Part shown: positions 9,228 through 19,138 of the stretch, in pieces
How positions within the stretch are numbered: position 1 is the stretch's first letter
Layout: each line of letters opens with the position of its first letter
Source of the DNA: Sophora flavescens
Taxonomy: Eukaryota; Streptophyta; Magnoliopsida; Fabales; Fabaceae
Direction: 5' to 3'
Assembly: GCA_030762895.1 (NCBI GenBank)
Contig: CM061070.1
Span: forward strand, 35,615,652-35,679,651
Length of the DNA stretch: 64,000 nucleotides
Notes under the pieces: generated by a model
Database searches by the model: none
Seen by the model: only the letters and a program-made list of their open reading frames with translations
Told to the model about the DNA's origin: nothing
Program-made: the position numbers and the translations under genes

Positions 9228-10406
9228 TAGGACTGGACAAAAACCGAGACCCGACCCGAACCCGAAAAAACCGAGTTAAAAAAAGCTGTCTTTGGGTGGG
9301 TCGGGTCGGTCATCGAGTCGACGGGTTGGCAGACTCGATTTCAAACGGCTTGAATCGGGCGGGTGCGGGTCTAGAAATTTTTTCCCGTCGGAACCCGTAT
9401 CCGACCGAATAGGAAGAGTTGCTTTATTAACTACATTTATTATTAGTACTTATATCATTTCATTTGCACAGATTCACTGCTTTTTTCACATGTATTCCCA
9501 TAACCTGATAACCCCATCCCACTATCCAACACAAACTACACAGTAGCCAATGCACATATATCAGAAAGTTTCTCCATTATCAAAGTAGAGTATAGTTTCT
9601 AGACTAAAAGTACACGTCTAACATCAACTCTGTCAGCATTAATATTAATGTTTTCAAAAAAATAAAAAACATTAACACATTATGTTTTCAAAAAAAAATA
9701 AAAAACATTGATATCATCGTAAAAAAAACACAAAATGCACACATTTCTCACTCATTCAGTCATTCTTCAGAGTCACCTTCACAAAATGTCAAAAACCCTC
9801 AGTCTCACCATTATCGAATCTCTTCTGCTTCTTGTAACTCCAGATCTGCCCAAGCCTAACTCCGGCCAGCACCGTCCTCACCGTGACGACCGTCGTCCAG
9901 ATCTGCTTCTTCCCGCTTTCGTCCAGTCGTCTGTGTTCTGCTTTCTCCCGCGTGGCGGTGGTCGAAAGCCAGAGTAGCAACTCCTTGAATCCCTCTACGG
10001 CCAAGGTGGCCGCTCGTGCTCCAGCTCGTCCAGACCAAGAGCAAGCCCGACGGCTCTGACGAGGGCGAGTTCCTCCATGCCCCCATCAATGGGAGCCATC
10101 ACCTCTCCCGACCCCACTCTACGGCCAAGCCCCACAACACGAAATGGGAGATCTCCGACGTCCGACCAATCTTGAAGATCTGTGATTATGATATTATGTA
10201 TTCTGATTCTCCTTCTTTTTCTTTTCACAATTTTTTGTCTATTTGTTTAAAACCATCGAACCCGCCCGAAACCGCCCCGGCACCCACCGAATCCGCCACC
10301 CGCCAAAACCGACCCTCAAACGGACGGGAACGGATGGCATATTACCATAGTCGGTTTTGGTCGGATTGTGATTTTTTGGCCCGAAACCGACCGCTGTCCA
10401 CCCCTG
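9228..10406. mobile_element. Non-autonomous hAT-type element H1
   Basis: Imperfect terminal inverted repeats: TAGGACTGGACA at the left and, on the minus strand, CAGGGGTGGACA at the right. A perfect 8-bp target duplication TTACTAAG flanks it (9220-9227 and 10407-10414); 8 bp is characteristic of hAT. Subterminal regions are rich in ACCCGACCCG / CGGGTCGGGT. The interior (about 9820-10140) is GC-rich with a long frame but shows no transposase motifs (no BED finger or hAT dimerisation domain), so it needs a transposase from elsewhere. The GC-rich core could be captured host sequence; I do not recognise it. Confidence 0.88.
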
Positions 10407-10454
10407 TTACTAAGATATATTTTATTAAAGAAAGGTGCACTATAAAAAAAGGGC

Positions 10455-10712
10455 TGATTACCGACGGACAAAAGCCGTCGGAAATGTCAAAAGGCCGTCG
10501 GTAATCAGCATTACCAACGACCCATTTCCGTCGATAATAAGCACGTAGGAAAGGCTTTCCGACGGATCTGGGTCATCCGTCGGAAAATACGTCACACGGA
10601 GCCCCTAATTATCAATGGAAATGCCCGTCGGTAACTGTCAATGGAAGTTATTGACGGACGTGCCCGTCGAAAAATCTAAACTACAGTTACCGACGGAAAT
10701 GTCCGTCGAAAA
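10455..10712. repeat. Subterminal repeats of CACTA C2
   Basis: Many direct and inverted copies of GACGGAAATG / CCGTCGGTAA and GCCGTCGGAAA. They are probably the sites bound by the element's TNPA-like protein (family knowledge). Confidence 0.8.
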
Positions 10713-11029
10713 CAAGGTTTTTTTTTTGTTTTTTTTAATTGATATTTTTATTTTATTTGTTTTATATTAATAATTAATTTTATTTTTTTTATTAAAATTT
10801 ATATTTTGAATGTTAATTATTATTATTATATATATTTATTAATTATTATGATGTTTTATTTTAATTAATTATATTTTAATTATTATTATATTTTATTTTA
10901 ATTAATTATTATTATATTATTAATTAAAAAACAAAATTTAAATTACAAATAAAATTTAAAAACAAATAAATAAAAATTAAATTAAAATAAAAACAAACTC
11001 ATCATATAATCCATAAATAAAATATCCGT
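10713..11029. other. AT-rich spacer inside CACTA C2
   Basis: Almost purely A/T sequence of TTATTATTA and TTAATTAATT type, with no coding potential; the 3' untranslated side of the element. Confidence 0.6.
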
Positions 11030-11290
11030 CTAGCTATAAAACTCTACTACACCTATAACTATCCTAATACTCATCACCATAATATCCGTCATCGCCGTCC
11101 TGTCGGGGGGGGGGGGGGGTGTCTGCCGGCGTGAGATGACCCTCGGCCGCTGCACCTCCTCCGTGTCCTGTGAGTCGGAGGATGTAGGCTCCCGATTGGT
11201 CAAGCTTGGCATCGACCCCCGACGGATCGACTTGGCTAGGGTGGCAGTACCGTAAATCCGCCCCTTCTTCTTCCCTCCCGCCACATCCAT
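11030..11290 (-). pseudogene. CACTA C2 second ORF, C-terminal exon
   Basis: The exon begins LDVAGG-like (MDVAGGKKKGRIYGTATLAK) and continues into a Ser/Pro-rich tail. The motif VDVAGGK(K/N)KGRIYG is also found in CACTA C4 at about 34750-34795, identifying it as the C-terminal part of the TNPA-like / Transposase_24-type protein. A run of 15 G at 11105-11119 encodes the proline stretch on the minus strand and is a likely replication-slippage site. Confidence 0.7.
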
Positions 11291-11440
11291 CCAGACCTGG
11301 GTCTGTAGTCACTCAACCTCGGCGGGGTCCAGTTGAGAAGGATCCGAGGCACCAGAGCAGGAGGCAGCCTCAGATGCTACCTGACTAAACTTGGCATTGT
11401 ACCTCGCCTGCGATCAATACATTACAATCAATATTTATTA

Positions 11441-11443
<3 letters not shown>

Positions 11444-11483
<40 letters not shown>
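11444..11483. repeat. (TA)n microsatellite
   Basis: About 20 TA units in an intron-like part of CACTA C2. Confidence 0.95.
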
Positions 11484-11484
<1 letters not shown>

Positions 11485-11519
11485 TAAATAAATATACTTT
11501 CAATATAAAAAAAAACACT

Positions 11520-11977
11520 TTAGTTCACCACTATCTGCCTTGACCTCTCATCAACAAACTCGCCGGTGTCCGAGCGAATGTGTCTTCTCTAAGACCGTAG
11601 GGACATTAACGGACCGAGCAAGCTCTCATGCCTGTAACCGACACACAAATAAAATCAATTAGTTATAAAATAAATTTTTAATAAAATTATTTATATATGC
11701 ATACCATGTAAATGACAAGCTGTATATGGCTAATCGAACCACCAGTGTGCATGCTCCCACCCTTCTCGGAAGCCCGATTTATCTTCGCATGTTCACACTT
11801 CAGCTTGTAAGCTGGAGTGTCCCAGTACGCACAAAGTTGGGCCCAAATGTTGGGCCCAATGTAATCAGGACGTATCCGGGTCTCCCTACGCTCCCGGAGC
11901 ATGTCCCTCAGTCGAGCAGCAGCTCGGTCGTCAAAGATAGCACGTATCTCTGAGGCATGCTCTGGTAACCAGCGCAC
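11520..11977 (-). pseudogene. CACTA C2 second ORF, Transposase_24-type exons
   Basis: The main exon on the minus strand contains AARLRDMLRERRETRIRPDY, GPNIWAQLCAYWDTPAYKLK and AKINRASEKGGSMHTGGSIS. The block RASEKGGS(M/L)HTGGSIS is the hallmark of the plant Ptta/En/Spm Transposase_24 domain and is shared with C4 at 34270-34320. A further short exon at about 11525-11640 ends with GEFVDERSRQ. This protein is thought to be the DNA-binding partner (TNPA-like) that recognises subterminal repeats. Confidence 0.8.
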
Positions 11978-12012
11978 AAGCTCTTGTTAACAAAGAAAAA
12001 ATATTAATACCA

Positions 12013-13092
12013 TTATACAAAAAAATATATAAAATGCATGAAAAATAAAGGGAAAATTACATGAAATAACAAACAACAACTTACCTCGAATCGTCTGAAG
12101 ATATGATCCCGGTCGTCCTTGGGGATCACCCCCCATGATGGCCACAAGCGACGATACTGCGCCTTAACACCCGTAGTTCCTCTATTTTCATAATGCCACC
12201 TTATTTGTCCCGCAGTTTGCATTGATGCAAACAGTCTCTGCAACCTTGGAATTATTGGCAGATAGAACATTGCCTTCGCAGGAACTGGTTTGTTCTTACT
12301 ACGGTGACTACTTTGAACGGAGTATCTGGGTGTCTGACAAAATTTACATTCTTCCAGAACGCTGTCATTTGTGCCCGAAGTACTGTCATAATATAGCATG
12401 CATCCATTCGGACAACAATCAATCCTCTTAGCCCCCAACCCCAGTTTCGACACCAACCGCTTTGCATCATAATAACTTTTTGGCAACAACTCTTTGAAGG
12501 GTGCACATCTTGAAGCATTTTTTAAAAAAAACTCCAAACACTGCTTGGGGACATTCCAATTGGACTTGCAAGCTAGAAGCTTAACACAAATTGATAATTT
12601 TGAATCTGACGCCCCTTCAAACAATGACTTATCTGTCTCTAACAATAGGTTGTACAATCGCTGCGCCGATTCATTAGGAGGCTCTTCCATGTCATTAGAC
12701 TCATTCGCCTCAAAATTCACATGTTGCCCAAGACAATCATCCACCATCATATGCATTGTCTGGAGTTGTTCGACAGAGTCGTCCTGTAAGCCACTGCCCG
12801 ATGCACCCATGTCAAGATCATCACCACCGACTTCATTCAGATCAATATCCGGTAACTCCTCGCCATGATCAGTCCATATCCAATAATTAGGCTTGAACCC
12901 ACGTCGGTATAGGTGTAACTTCAAGTCATCATCACTCAAAACCGTCATACAGTTGCATTTTGTGCACAAACATCTAATCCCCCCTTTTTCGGCATAATCA
13001 CAATGTTGCTTGGCTTTCGATATAAACTCCTCAACTCCATCTACAAATGACTGTTTCGGAAGTCGTCTCCCAGACTCGTTCCTATCATACAC
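12013..13092 (-). pseudogene. CACTA C2 transposase: N-terminal domain fused to second ORF
   Basis: The start MYDRNESGRRLPKQSFVDGV opens a transposase-associated domain: GGIRCLCTKCNC (metal-binding cysteines), HLYRRGFKPNYWIWTDHGE, an acidic linker, then the TNP2 start ELLPKSYYDAKRLVSKLGLG, IDCCPNGCMLYYD, and PVPAKAMFYLPIIPRLQRLF. At IRWHYENRGTTG the TNP2 sequence stops and is followed directly by RRLWPSWGVIPKDDRDHIFR, which belongs to the second protein. The catalytic middle of TNP2 is therefore deleted. The 359-codon frame stays open across the join. Confidence 0.88.
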
Positions 13093-14510
13093 TCAACTAC
13101 GACTCGAGGGATAATATTCCATCCTTCTGTATTTTCAGATAAATTGACGTATTTTTAAACATGATACTATAACCCTGAATCGCTCCATTTCCTTAAAAAG
13201 TGTGATCCTATCATATTCGAGAAAAAACTTTTTCACCACTGTATTATACTAGTTAGTCATTACTTCTCATGTCTTATAGCTGACGAAATTTTGGCAGCAT
13301 TTCCCATCGGTCTCCAAGTACACGACTTGACCGCGGTAAAATACCACAATCAACATTTGACCCGAAATTTTGTCAACCATTTAACATATGAGAATCAGCG
13401 AGTAACTAGTATAGCAGTGGAGAAAAAGTTTATTCCCAAACTGTCCCGATTGGACAATTCAAGATTCAATAAAATGAGCGATACCATGACTACGAGTACA
13501 CACACTCAATAATATTGAACATTGAATGAGAATCTACGGTTTTTCTCAATTACACATTAATTATACTATAAAATAAAATAAAACTTTAAGTAACAGAGAT
13601 AATTTGCCTAAAGTTTGACAATAATAGCAAACAGTTAAATACATAATTAAACAAAGCTTTGTTCCCAAAAAAAATTCGCATAATTATTTGTCTAATGTTT
13701 TATTAAATCATTTATGTTATAAATTAATTTTAATTAACAAAACATTTTATTGAATTAGTTAATTACTTATATTTGTTTACTTGAATTTTTAAATATCAAG
13801 TTTTAAAACGTATTATTAGTATATTAGTTAATTTTTTGCTTAAATTATTACTAACAAATTTGTTTTTTAAATATTTATTTATTCTTCCCACTTATCACGT
13901 TACTTGACTATTTAAAATCCTATGATGTTAATTACTTAATTAATTACTTTATTTTAAATTAATGATTTAATTAATTAACTTCTTAACTAATATCAATTAT
14001 TCCATAACAAAAATCTAATTAATCATTATTATGTAATTATTTTATTAAAAAATTCAACTATAACTACGTACAAACGATCCCGATCACGCTTAACCGATCA
14101 TCATGAGCTACTACCGAATCTGCTTATTACCTCTACAGGTATATATGGGCGGACAATGCTTTTACCCATTGACTAATCCTATCTACACTAAATCCTATCA
14201 ACACTAAGTTTTGTCATTATGAATTTATTTTCTTAAGTAAATTCATTTATTAATTTACGCGCGCAATTAGCAAAAACAACACAGACTCACGTGTAAACAA
14301 AAAATTTCATGATTGATTTGGAAAAAAAACTCAAATTAATAAATTGACAAAATTTATATACACTAGACAGATTTATAAAAAAAAAAATACATGCACATAT
14401 ATACAACAAATATTTCATCAATCAAAGGAATTAATATATATAACCCATTACATATTGAGCATGAACAATTAATACCCTAAAATAGAGAACCCACAATACC
14501 TATAGGAGCA
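13093..14510. other. Non-coding 5' side of CACTA C2
   Basis: AT-rich DNA with only short frames, upstream of the C2 transposase on the minus strand. Probably promoter, leader and intron of the element. Confidence 0.5.
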
Positions 14511-14519
14511 AACAACCCA

Positions 14520-14880
14520 AGACAGTGGCAGTGGCGGGCGGCAGTGACGACGGTGGCTCATGGCAGTGGCGGGCGGCAGTGGTGGCAGCCCTTAAACACA
14601 TTAAAAAAATCATAAATAGCAACAAAAACACATAATGCACAAAAATTATCTACAAGCAATGGTAAAATGGTGGCGGTTACTGACGGGGGGTGATGCTCGT
14701 GGAGGAGGCAGAACAGGGGGAGGAGGGGCGGCGCCGTTTATGGTGCTCGCGTGCAGAGAGTGCGGGAGAGGGAGCTAAGAATAGAGAGTAGGGAGTAGAG
14801 AGAGCAAGGGAGAATGGGGCGGTGCACGGTGGTGGGGGCTGGTCGCAGAGGAAGGGGCGCAGTGGTCGGTAATCCACAGT
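14520..14880 (-). other. GC-rich 5' subterminal region of CACTA C2
   Basis: Contains a direct repeat of GGCAGTGGCGGGCGGCAGTG (two copies, about 14524 and 14562) and purine-rich GAGAGTGCGGGAGAGGGAG sequence. It lies between the terminus and the transposase start, where a CACTA promoter would be. No gene seen. Confidence 0.5.
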
Positions 14881-14895
14881 TTTCTTGTAGGGGTG

Positions 14896-16532
14896 ATTCG
14901 ATAAAAATCTTGATGTCTTATTGATGTATTAATGGATTTGTTCAAAAAGTGCTATGCTCCTCCATTTGGCTTGTGGTTTACTTGGTTAACCAATCTATTC
15001 TCGAGTGTTGTTATACAAGCATTCAATGGCTTTAATGTAATAACACTCATGAGTTTAGTCATTTACAATAGAACTGTATTAATGTTGCAAACGTATAGTT
15101 CACCCAAAAAACATTCAATTCTAATTGTGCTTCTTTTCTTTGCCTCACATTTTATTTTGTATCATTTTTCTCTAATCTCAGTTAAGTACGTCAAATGCTT
15201 AAAAAGACAAGCAGTTTTTGTGTTTAGAAAATGAATGAAAATGATGCACGAAATCCATTTCCTTTGTAAATGAGTTGTGATTTTTCTATTTCGATATTTC
15301 CTTTTTATGCAAATTTGGTGATGTCTTGGCTATACGTCGAGTTTCACTTGCGTATTAAAGAGTCAATTTAATCGTAACGATTTGTTGACTCCAAAATTCA
15401 AATTTCTTTTTACGCAACTAGTAGCAGACACTTTTTTTTTTTTGAAGAACAATAAAGATAAAAAATAAAGTTTTTTTAAGTTGATTTGTCTCCTGTACAA
15501 AAAAAAAATTAAGTATTAAAAAAGGGGAAGCCAATTTAGTGTACGCTTATTGATTCATCATTCAAGAGACATTTAAGTTTTTTACAACTTAACCTCTCAA
15601 AGTTTCTGCTAGAAATTAAAATTTTCATTTACATCGGAAAATATAAGATGAACATGACAAAAAATTAATTTTTTTTTTGTAATCTACTTCTTAAAAATAA
15701 AAATAAAATCTTTACAATAAAAATGAATCAGTTTAGTGTACATTTGTTGGTTCCTCAGCCATTCGAGAGACGTCTGAGTTTCTACAACTTGACTTTTCAA
15801 AATTTCTTGTTAAATCTCTATTCACGCTAGAAACTAGAAAATTAATATGACGATTTTAAAACAGAATAATCTACTTAAAAATAAAATAAAATCTTTTAAA
15901 CAAAAATGGAAACAATTTAGTAAACACTTATTGATTCCTCAGTCGAAAGATGTCTAAGTTTCTACAATTTGACATTTCCAAAGCTTCTTTTTTATAAAAT
16001 AAAGTTCTTTTCACAATAAAAAAATAACTTACTTTTTTTAAAAAAATAACTATTATTTTTTAAAAAAAAAATCACATCTCAATTTAATAAATATTCAAGA
16101 GAATTAATTTAGTCGTACGACTTAGTGATTCCTTAATCATTCGAGAAAAGTCTAAGCTTATGCAGTTTGATCTCTCAAAATTCCTGTTTTATTAAATAAA
16201 AATTCTCTTTACACCAAGACGTAAAACTACGAGTGCTACCTTATAGAAAAATTAAGATAAAGATCAATTTAGTCGTAACGACTTATTGATCCCATAAATC
16301 CGAGCCATTTTAATTATACAGTTTAATGGCTCGTTTTTTTTGGATTTTTAATAAAAGGGTAATCTTAATTTGCACAATCTAAGGGTAACCGTCATAATGA
16401 CGGATGCTCTAGAGTGTCATGGGGATAATCACCCATACCTTCACTAGACATAATCAACTCCTAAACCCTATTCATTTCTATTTTAAAATAAAGATCAGTC
16501 GCTTTTCACAAAGGGCCTAATGTTTCCCAACA
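14896..16532 (+). mobile_element. Ogre/Tat-like gypsy LTR remnant (left limit uncertain)
   Basis: A long AT-rich sequence ends TTTCCCAACA at 16532. Nine bases further on is TGGTGGCGACTAC (16541-16553), resembling the tRNA-Arg-type primer-binding site TGGCGACTCC of Tat/Ogre gypsy elements. The LTR body contains the tandem repeats listed separately. No gag or pol follows: sequence of another element begins soon after. A frame at 14932-15234 has no recognisable domain. The family assignment rests on the primer site and on the great LTR length typical of Ogre. Confidence 0.45.
15363..16320 (+). repeat. Degenerate tandem repeat of about 165-195 bp, six copies
   Basis: Units start near 15363, 15533, 15729, 15916, 16107 and 16270 with a core of CAATTTAGTGTACGCTTATT followed about 30 bp later by TCTAAGTTTCTACAACTTGA and TCTCAAAATTTCTTGTT. 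The first and last copies are partial. The A/T-rich joints between cores differ in length. Confidence 0.75.
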
Positions 16533-16540
16533 AAAAACTT

Positions 16541-16553
16541 TGGTGGCGACTAC
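16541..16553 (+). promoter_or_regulatory. Primer-binding-like site of the Ogre/Tat-like remnant
   Basis: TGGTGGCGACTAC begins nine bases after the presumed LTR end. It differs from the common plant form TGGTGGCGACTCC at one base. Confidence 0.45.
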
Positions 16554-16569
16554 AACGAAAAATGAGTAA

Positions 16570-17093
16570 TGATATTTGGACACAAAAAGGGTGTCCAACG
16601 CCGTGTAAAATACTCTTCAATACTTGTTAATTGTCTTCTTCTCTCTCATTATGTTTTTCATCACTCCCAAAATACCGCTATCAGCTTTACGGTATCCATA
16701 TATGGTGTCAAAATTTGTGTGCAAATATCATTATTGATGAAGAATATAGTGTGCACTTAAAAATCTCGATAACATGTCAGAAGAGGATTCGGAAGTCCTG
16801 AGATGAAAGCCGTCCAGCACAAGTATCGTTTTGGCTATTGAGGCAAAGTATAAAGTTACATATGAAACTATAGAGAAAAAATAGTGGAAATATTTAGCTA
16901 AATTTTTCGACATACAGTTGCTGTGTGACGGTGGTGTGAGGTGGTCGTGCAAGTGGTGGTTCGACGATGCTTGTGGTGGTTGTAGAAGAAGAATGGGTGA
17001 GGGTCGTAATAGGTTGAGTCACAGAGGAGATGAAGGTCACGCGAAATTTTTGAGATTGAAGGAAAAGTGTGTATGGGAGTGAGGGCATAAATT
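16570..17093. other. Probable interior of CACTA C3
   Basis: No conserved protein. A GTGGTGG-rich stretch at 16925-17060 resembles the leader region seen inside the C2 terminus. Its left boundary with the Ogre-like remnant is not visible. Confidence 0.35.
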
Positions 17094-17373
17094 TATTTTT
17101 AGGAAAAGTAATAGATAGTGCTTCCTTTAGAAAGTGTTATCTTAGGTAATGAATAGACAACACTTTTTCAAGGAAGCGTTATCTATTCATTATTTAAGAT
17201 AACGATTTTCTGAGGAAGCGCTATCTATTCATATCCATCAACTTTCAATAGTGTTTCTTTGGGGAAGCGTTGTCTTAGGGTAAGGAATGGTTAGCACTTT
17301 CTAAAAGAAGTGTTATTAAAAATCTTCGGCCTCTTTTTAAGTAATGTTTCTCATTAAAGCACTATTGGTAGTG
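17094..17373. mobile_element. CACTA C3 terminal fragment with subterminal repeats
   Basis: The end reads CACTACCAATAGTGCTTTAA on the minus strand, terminating at 17373. Upstream are six or more copies, in both orientations, of GAAGCGTTATCTATTC. No matching left end was found in the window, so this is a truncated or very diverged element. Confidence 0.7.
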
Positions 17374-18538
17374 TAGTAAATATTTATAACTTTAAAACAC
17401 GAACGAGCTAAGAATATTTGAAGAAAGAAAAATATAAAATATTGCATATATAAATGAAGATAAAAATAGGATTAAAGTAGTTATACCAACATTCACTAAC
17501 ATTTTGATATGTGTGCTTATGTTTTAATACTTCAGAGAAAGAAATAACAATAATGCTATTTTATTAAAATATTATTGGATGTCACTGTAAAAATTCTTTA
17601 TATTGACAGTACATATAAATTAAACTCATAAAAGTATTAGGAATTTAGTGCGTGTTTTGTTTTCCTTAATTCAACTATCAAACGAGCGTCTAACATGCAA
17701 ACGTGGTTTTGAGGTAGCAACCAGGTGTTCGGCAAGAATGTTGAAATGCGATTACAGGACACCAAAACTGCGTGAACCTGAAGCAACAAATCCTTGCTTC
17801 TGATTAACATCAAGTGCAATTTCACTCTTGATTTTTAGTTTAGTTCTCATTCTCTTATTTACCCTTCCCTTTTGTGAGTCACCAAATCTCCAAATTTCAC
17901 TCATCATTCCATTTCCTTCAATAACACAATAGCATTGCAAAATCAGTGTGAATTGAAAGCTAGAAATCCTTTTATTTTTTAGGATACAAACATGTATACC
18001 TGCAATAGCTGTGGAGGTTTGAACAAGAAGGCTTGTTGGCAAATCCATACCACGGCCACCATAACAGCCCCTAGGGGTAGGACCGTGCCTCTTCGGCTGT
18101 ATTGCCTTAGAGGTGAGGGATTATAACTGTAGCTTCTACCCCTTATCTTGTTTCTTACACATATCACCATATATAAACTAAAATATTAATAGACATTCAA
18201 ACCTTAACAAACACATAATCCTAGGCGTAACTTTCGTGAACTTGTAATAAACCTCTTCTATGTTTAAGAAACTTCACCCTTGGTAGGCTTTACTTTAGTA
18301 CATGTCGTCGCATGGATTTCTATGGGGACCTTCAATGATAATCGTCGATCGTAACAATTAGCAAGCCAACATCAACGATCAAGGCTTAGTTAAGTTTATT
18401 GGAGGGGCTTGGAATTGGGCTTGTGTGTTATGTCCTTAAAACGGTTTTTTATCTGGACCACACATATATGCTGTCGTGTTATTTAGGCATCAAGATTTTC
18501 ATTCAATTCTAGTTAAAGTATATATATATATATATATA
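17374..18538. other. Unclassified region
   Basis: Minus-strand frames at 17752-18048 and 17979-18170 have no motif I recognise (for example MDLPTSLLVQTSTAIAGI). A splice-like AG and a C/T-rich stretch suggest a possible gene fragment, but nothing supports a function. Confidence 0.3.
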
Positions 18539-18758
18539 GCAACTCAAGTGAGAGGAGTGTCTTATTGTGAGATATGAGTAATTCTGGACCCTTGGATCAT
18601 ATATGAATGGTCAAGATTAGAATATAAAGTCATGTGACTTTTTTAAGTGATCACATGACCACCAACTAACTTCAAATCTTGATCATTCATGTATGTTTTA
18701 ATGACCCAGATTTGTTCTTCCCACTCTCACAACAAGACACTCTTCTCACTTGAGTTGC
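18539..18758. mobile_element. Hairpin MITE, about 220 bp
   Basis: The left arm starts GCAACTCAAGTGAGAGGAGT and the right arm is its near-perfect reverse complement, ending CACTTGAGTTGC. Arms of about 85 bp each pair along almost their whole length, including ATGAATGGTCAAGATT with AATCTTGATCATTCAT. There is no coding sequence. It sits between TATATA-rich flanks, consistent with a TA-type or AT-rich target duplication, but the duplication cannot be defined exactly. Confidence 0.85.
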
Positions 18759-19038
18759 CCCCTATATATACACACACTCGCGCGCGCGTACACACATTAA
18801 AATCCATTTTGATAATTGCATCACTTTTCGATTGAGACATCCAAACATAATTACTTTACTCTCAACTCATTTTTTACCAACATCAATTCTACAAAATCAA
18901 ATTTATTCAAAATTATGTTTATCAAATACTTATCCAAACACATACTTAATAAGATAGTTGGTAAGTGTTGACATGGAAATTGAAGATGGAGACACTTGGT
19001 GACAACACTTTTTGGTTGGGAAAAAAGCACTCAAAGAA
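18759..19038. other. Unclassified flank left of hAT H2
   Basis: A short (CA)n/(CG)n patch at 18768-18796 and otherwise AT-rich non-coding DNA. It is continuous, before H2 insertion, with 45582 onward. Confidence 0.5.
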
Positions 19039-19138
19039 GCTAGTGTTAGGGGTGAGCATCGGTCGGGTTCGGGCTCAAAATTCTCAACCCGAATGAAATC
19101 GATGAGAATAAAATAGAATCCATTTCCATCCATATTAG

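Larger units (their letters stand above)
10438..14892 (-). mobile_element. CACTA transposon C2, internal-deletion derivative
   Basis: The left terminus is CACTATAAAAAAAGGGCTG. The right terminus, read on the minus strand, is CCCTACAAGAAAACTGTGG, with one change from CACTA. The 3-bp duplication GTG is at 10435-10437 and 14893-14895. Both ends share GATTACCGAC just inside. The left subterminal region (10455-10710) carries many CCGTCGGTAA-type repeats. The minus strand encodes a transposase-associated domain and part of a second ORF joined by a deletion, so the element is non-autonomous. Confidence 0.87.

Noticed and set aside
14932..15234. 100-codon plus-strand frame with hydrophobic stretches
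   Set aside because: AT-rich sequence inside a probable LTR; hydrophobicity is expected from T-rich codons, and no start context or homologue is evident.
15363..16320. CRISPR-like regular repeats
   Set aside because: Units are degenerate, long (165-195 bp) and in a plant retrotransposon LTR; no spacer-repeat pattern or cas genes.
17752..18170. Possible host gene fragment on the minus strand
   Set aside because: No motif recognised and no support from splice structure; left as unclassified rather than named.
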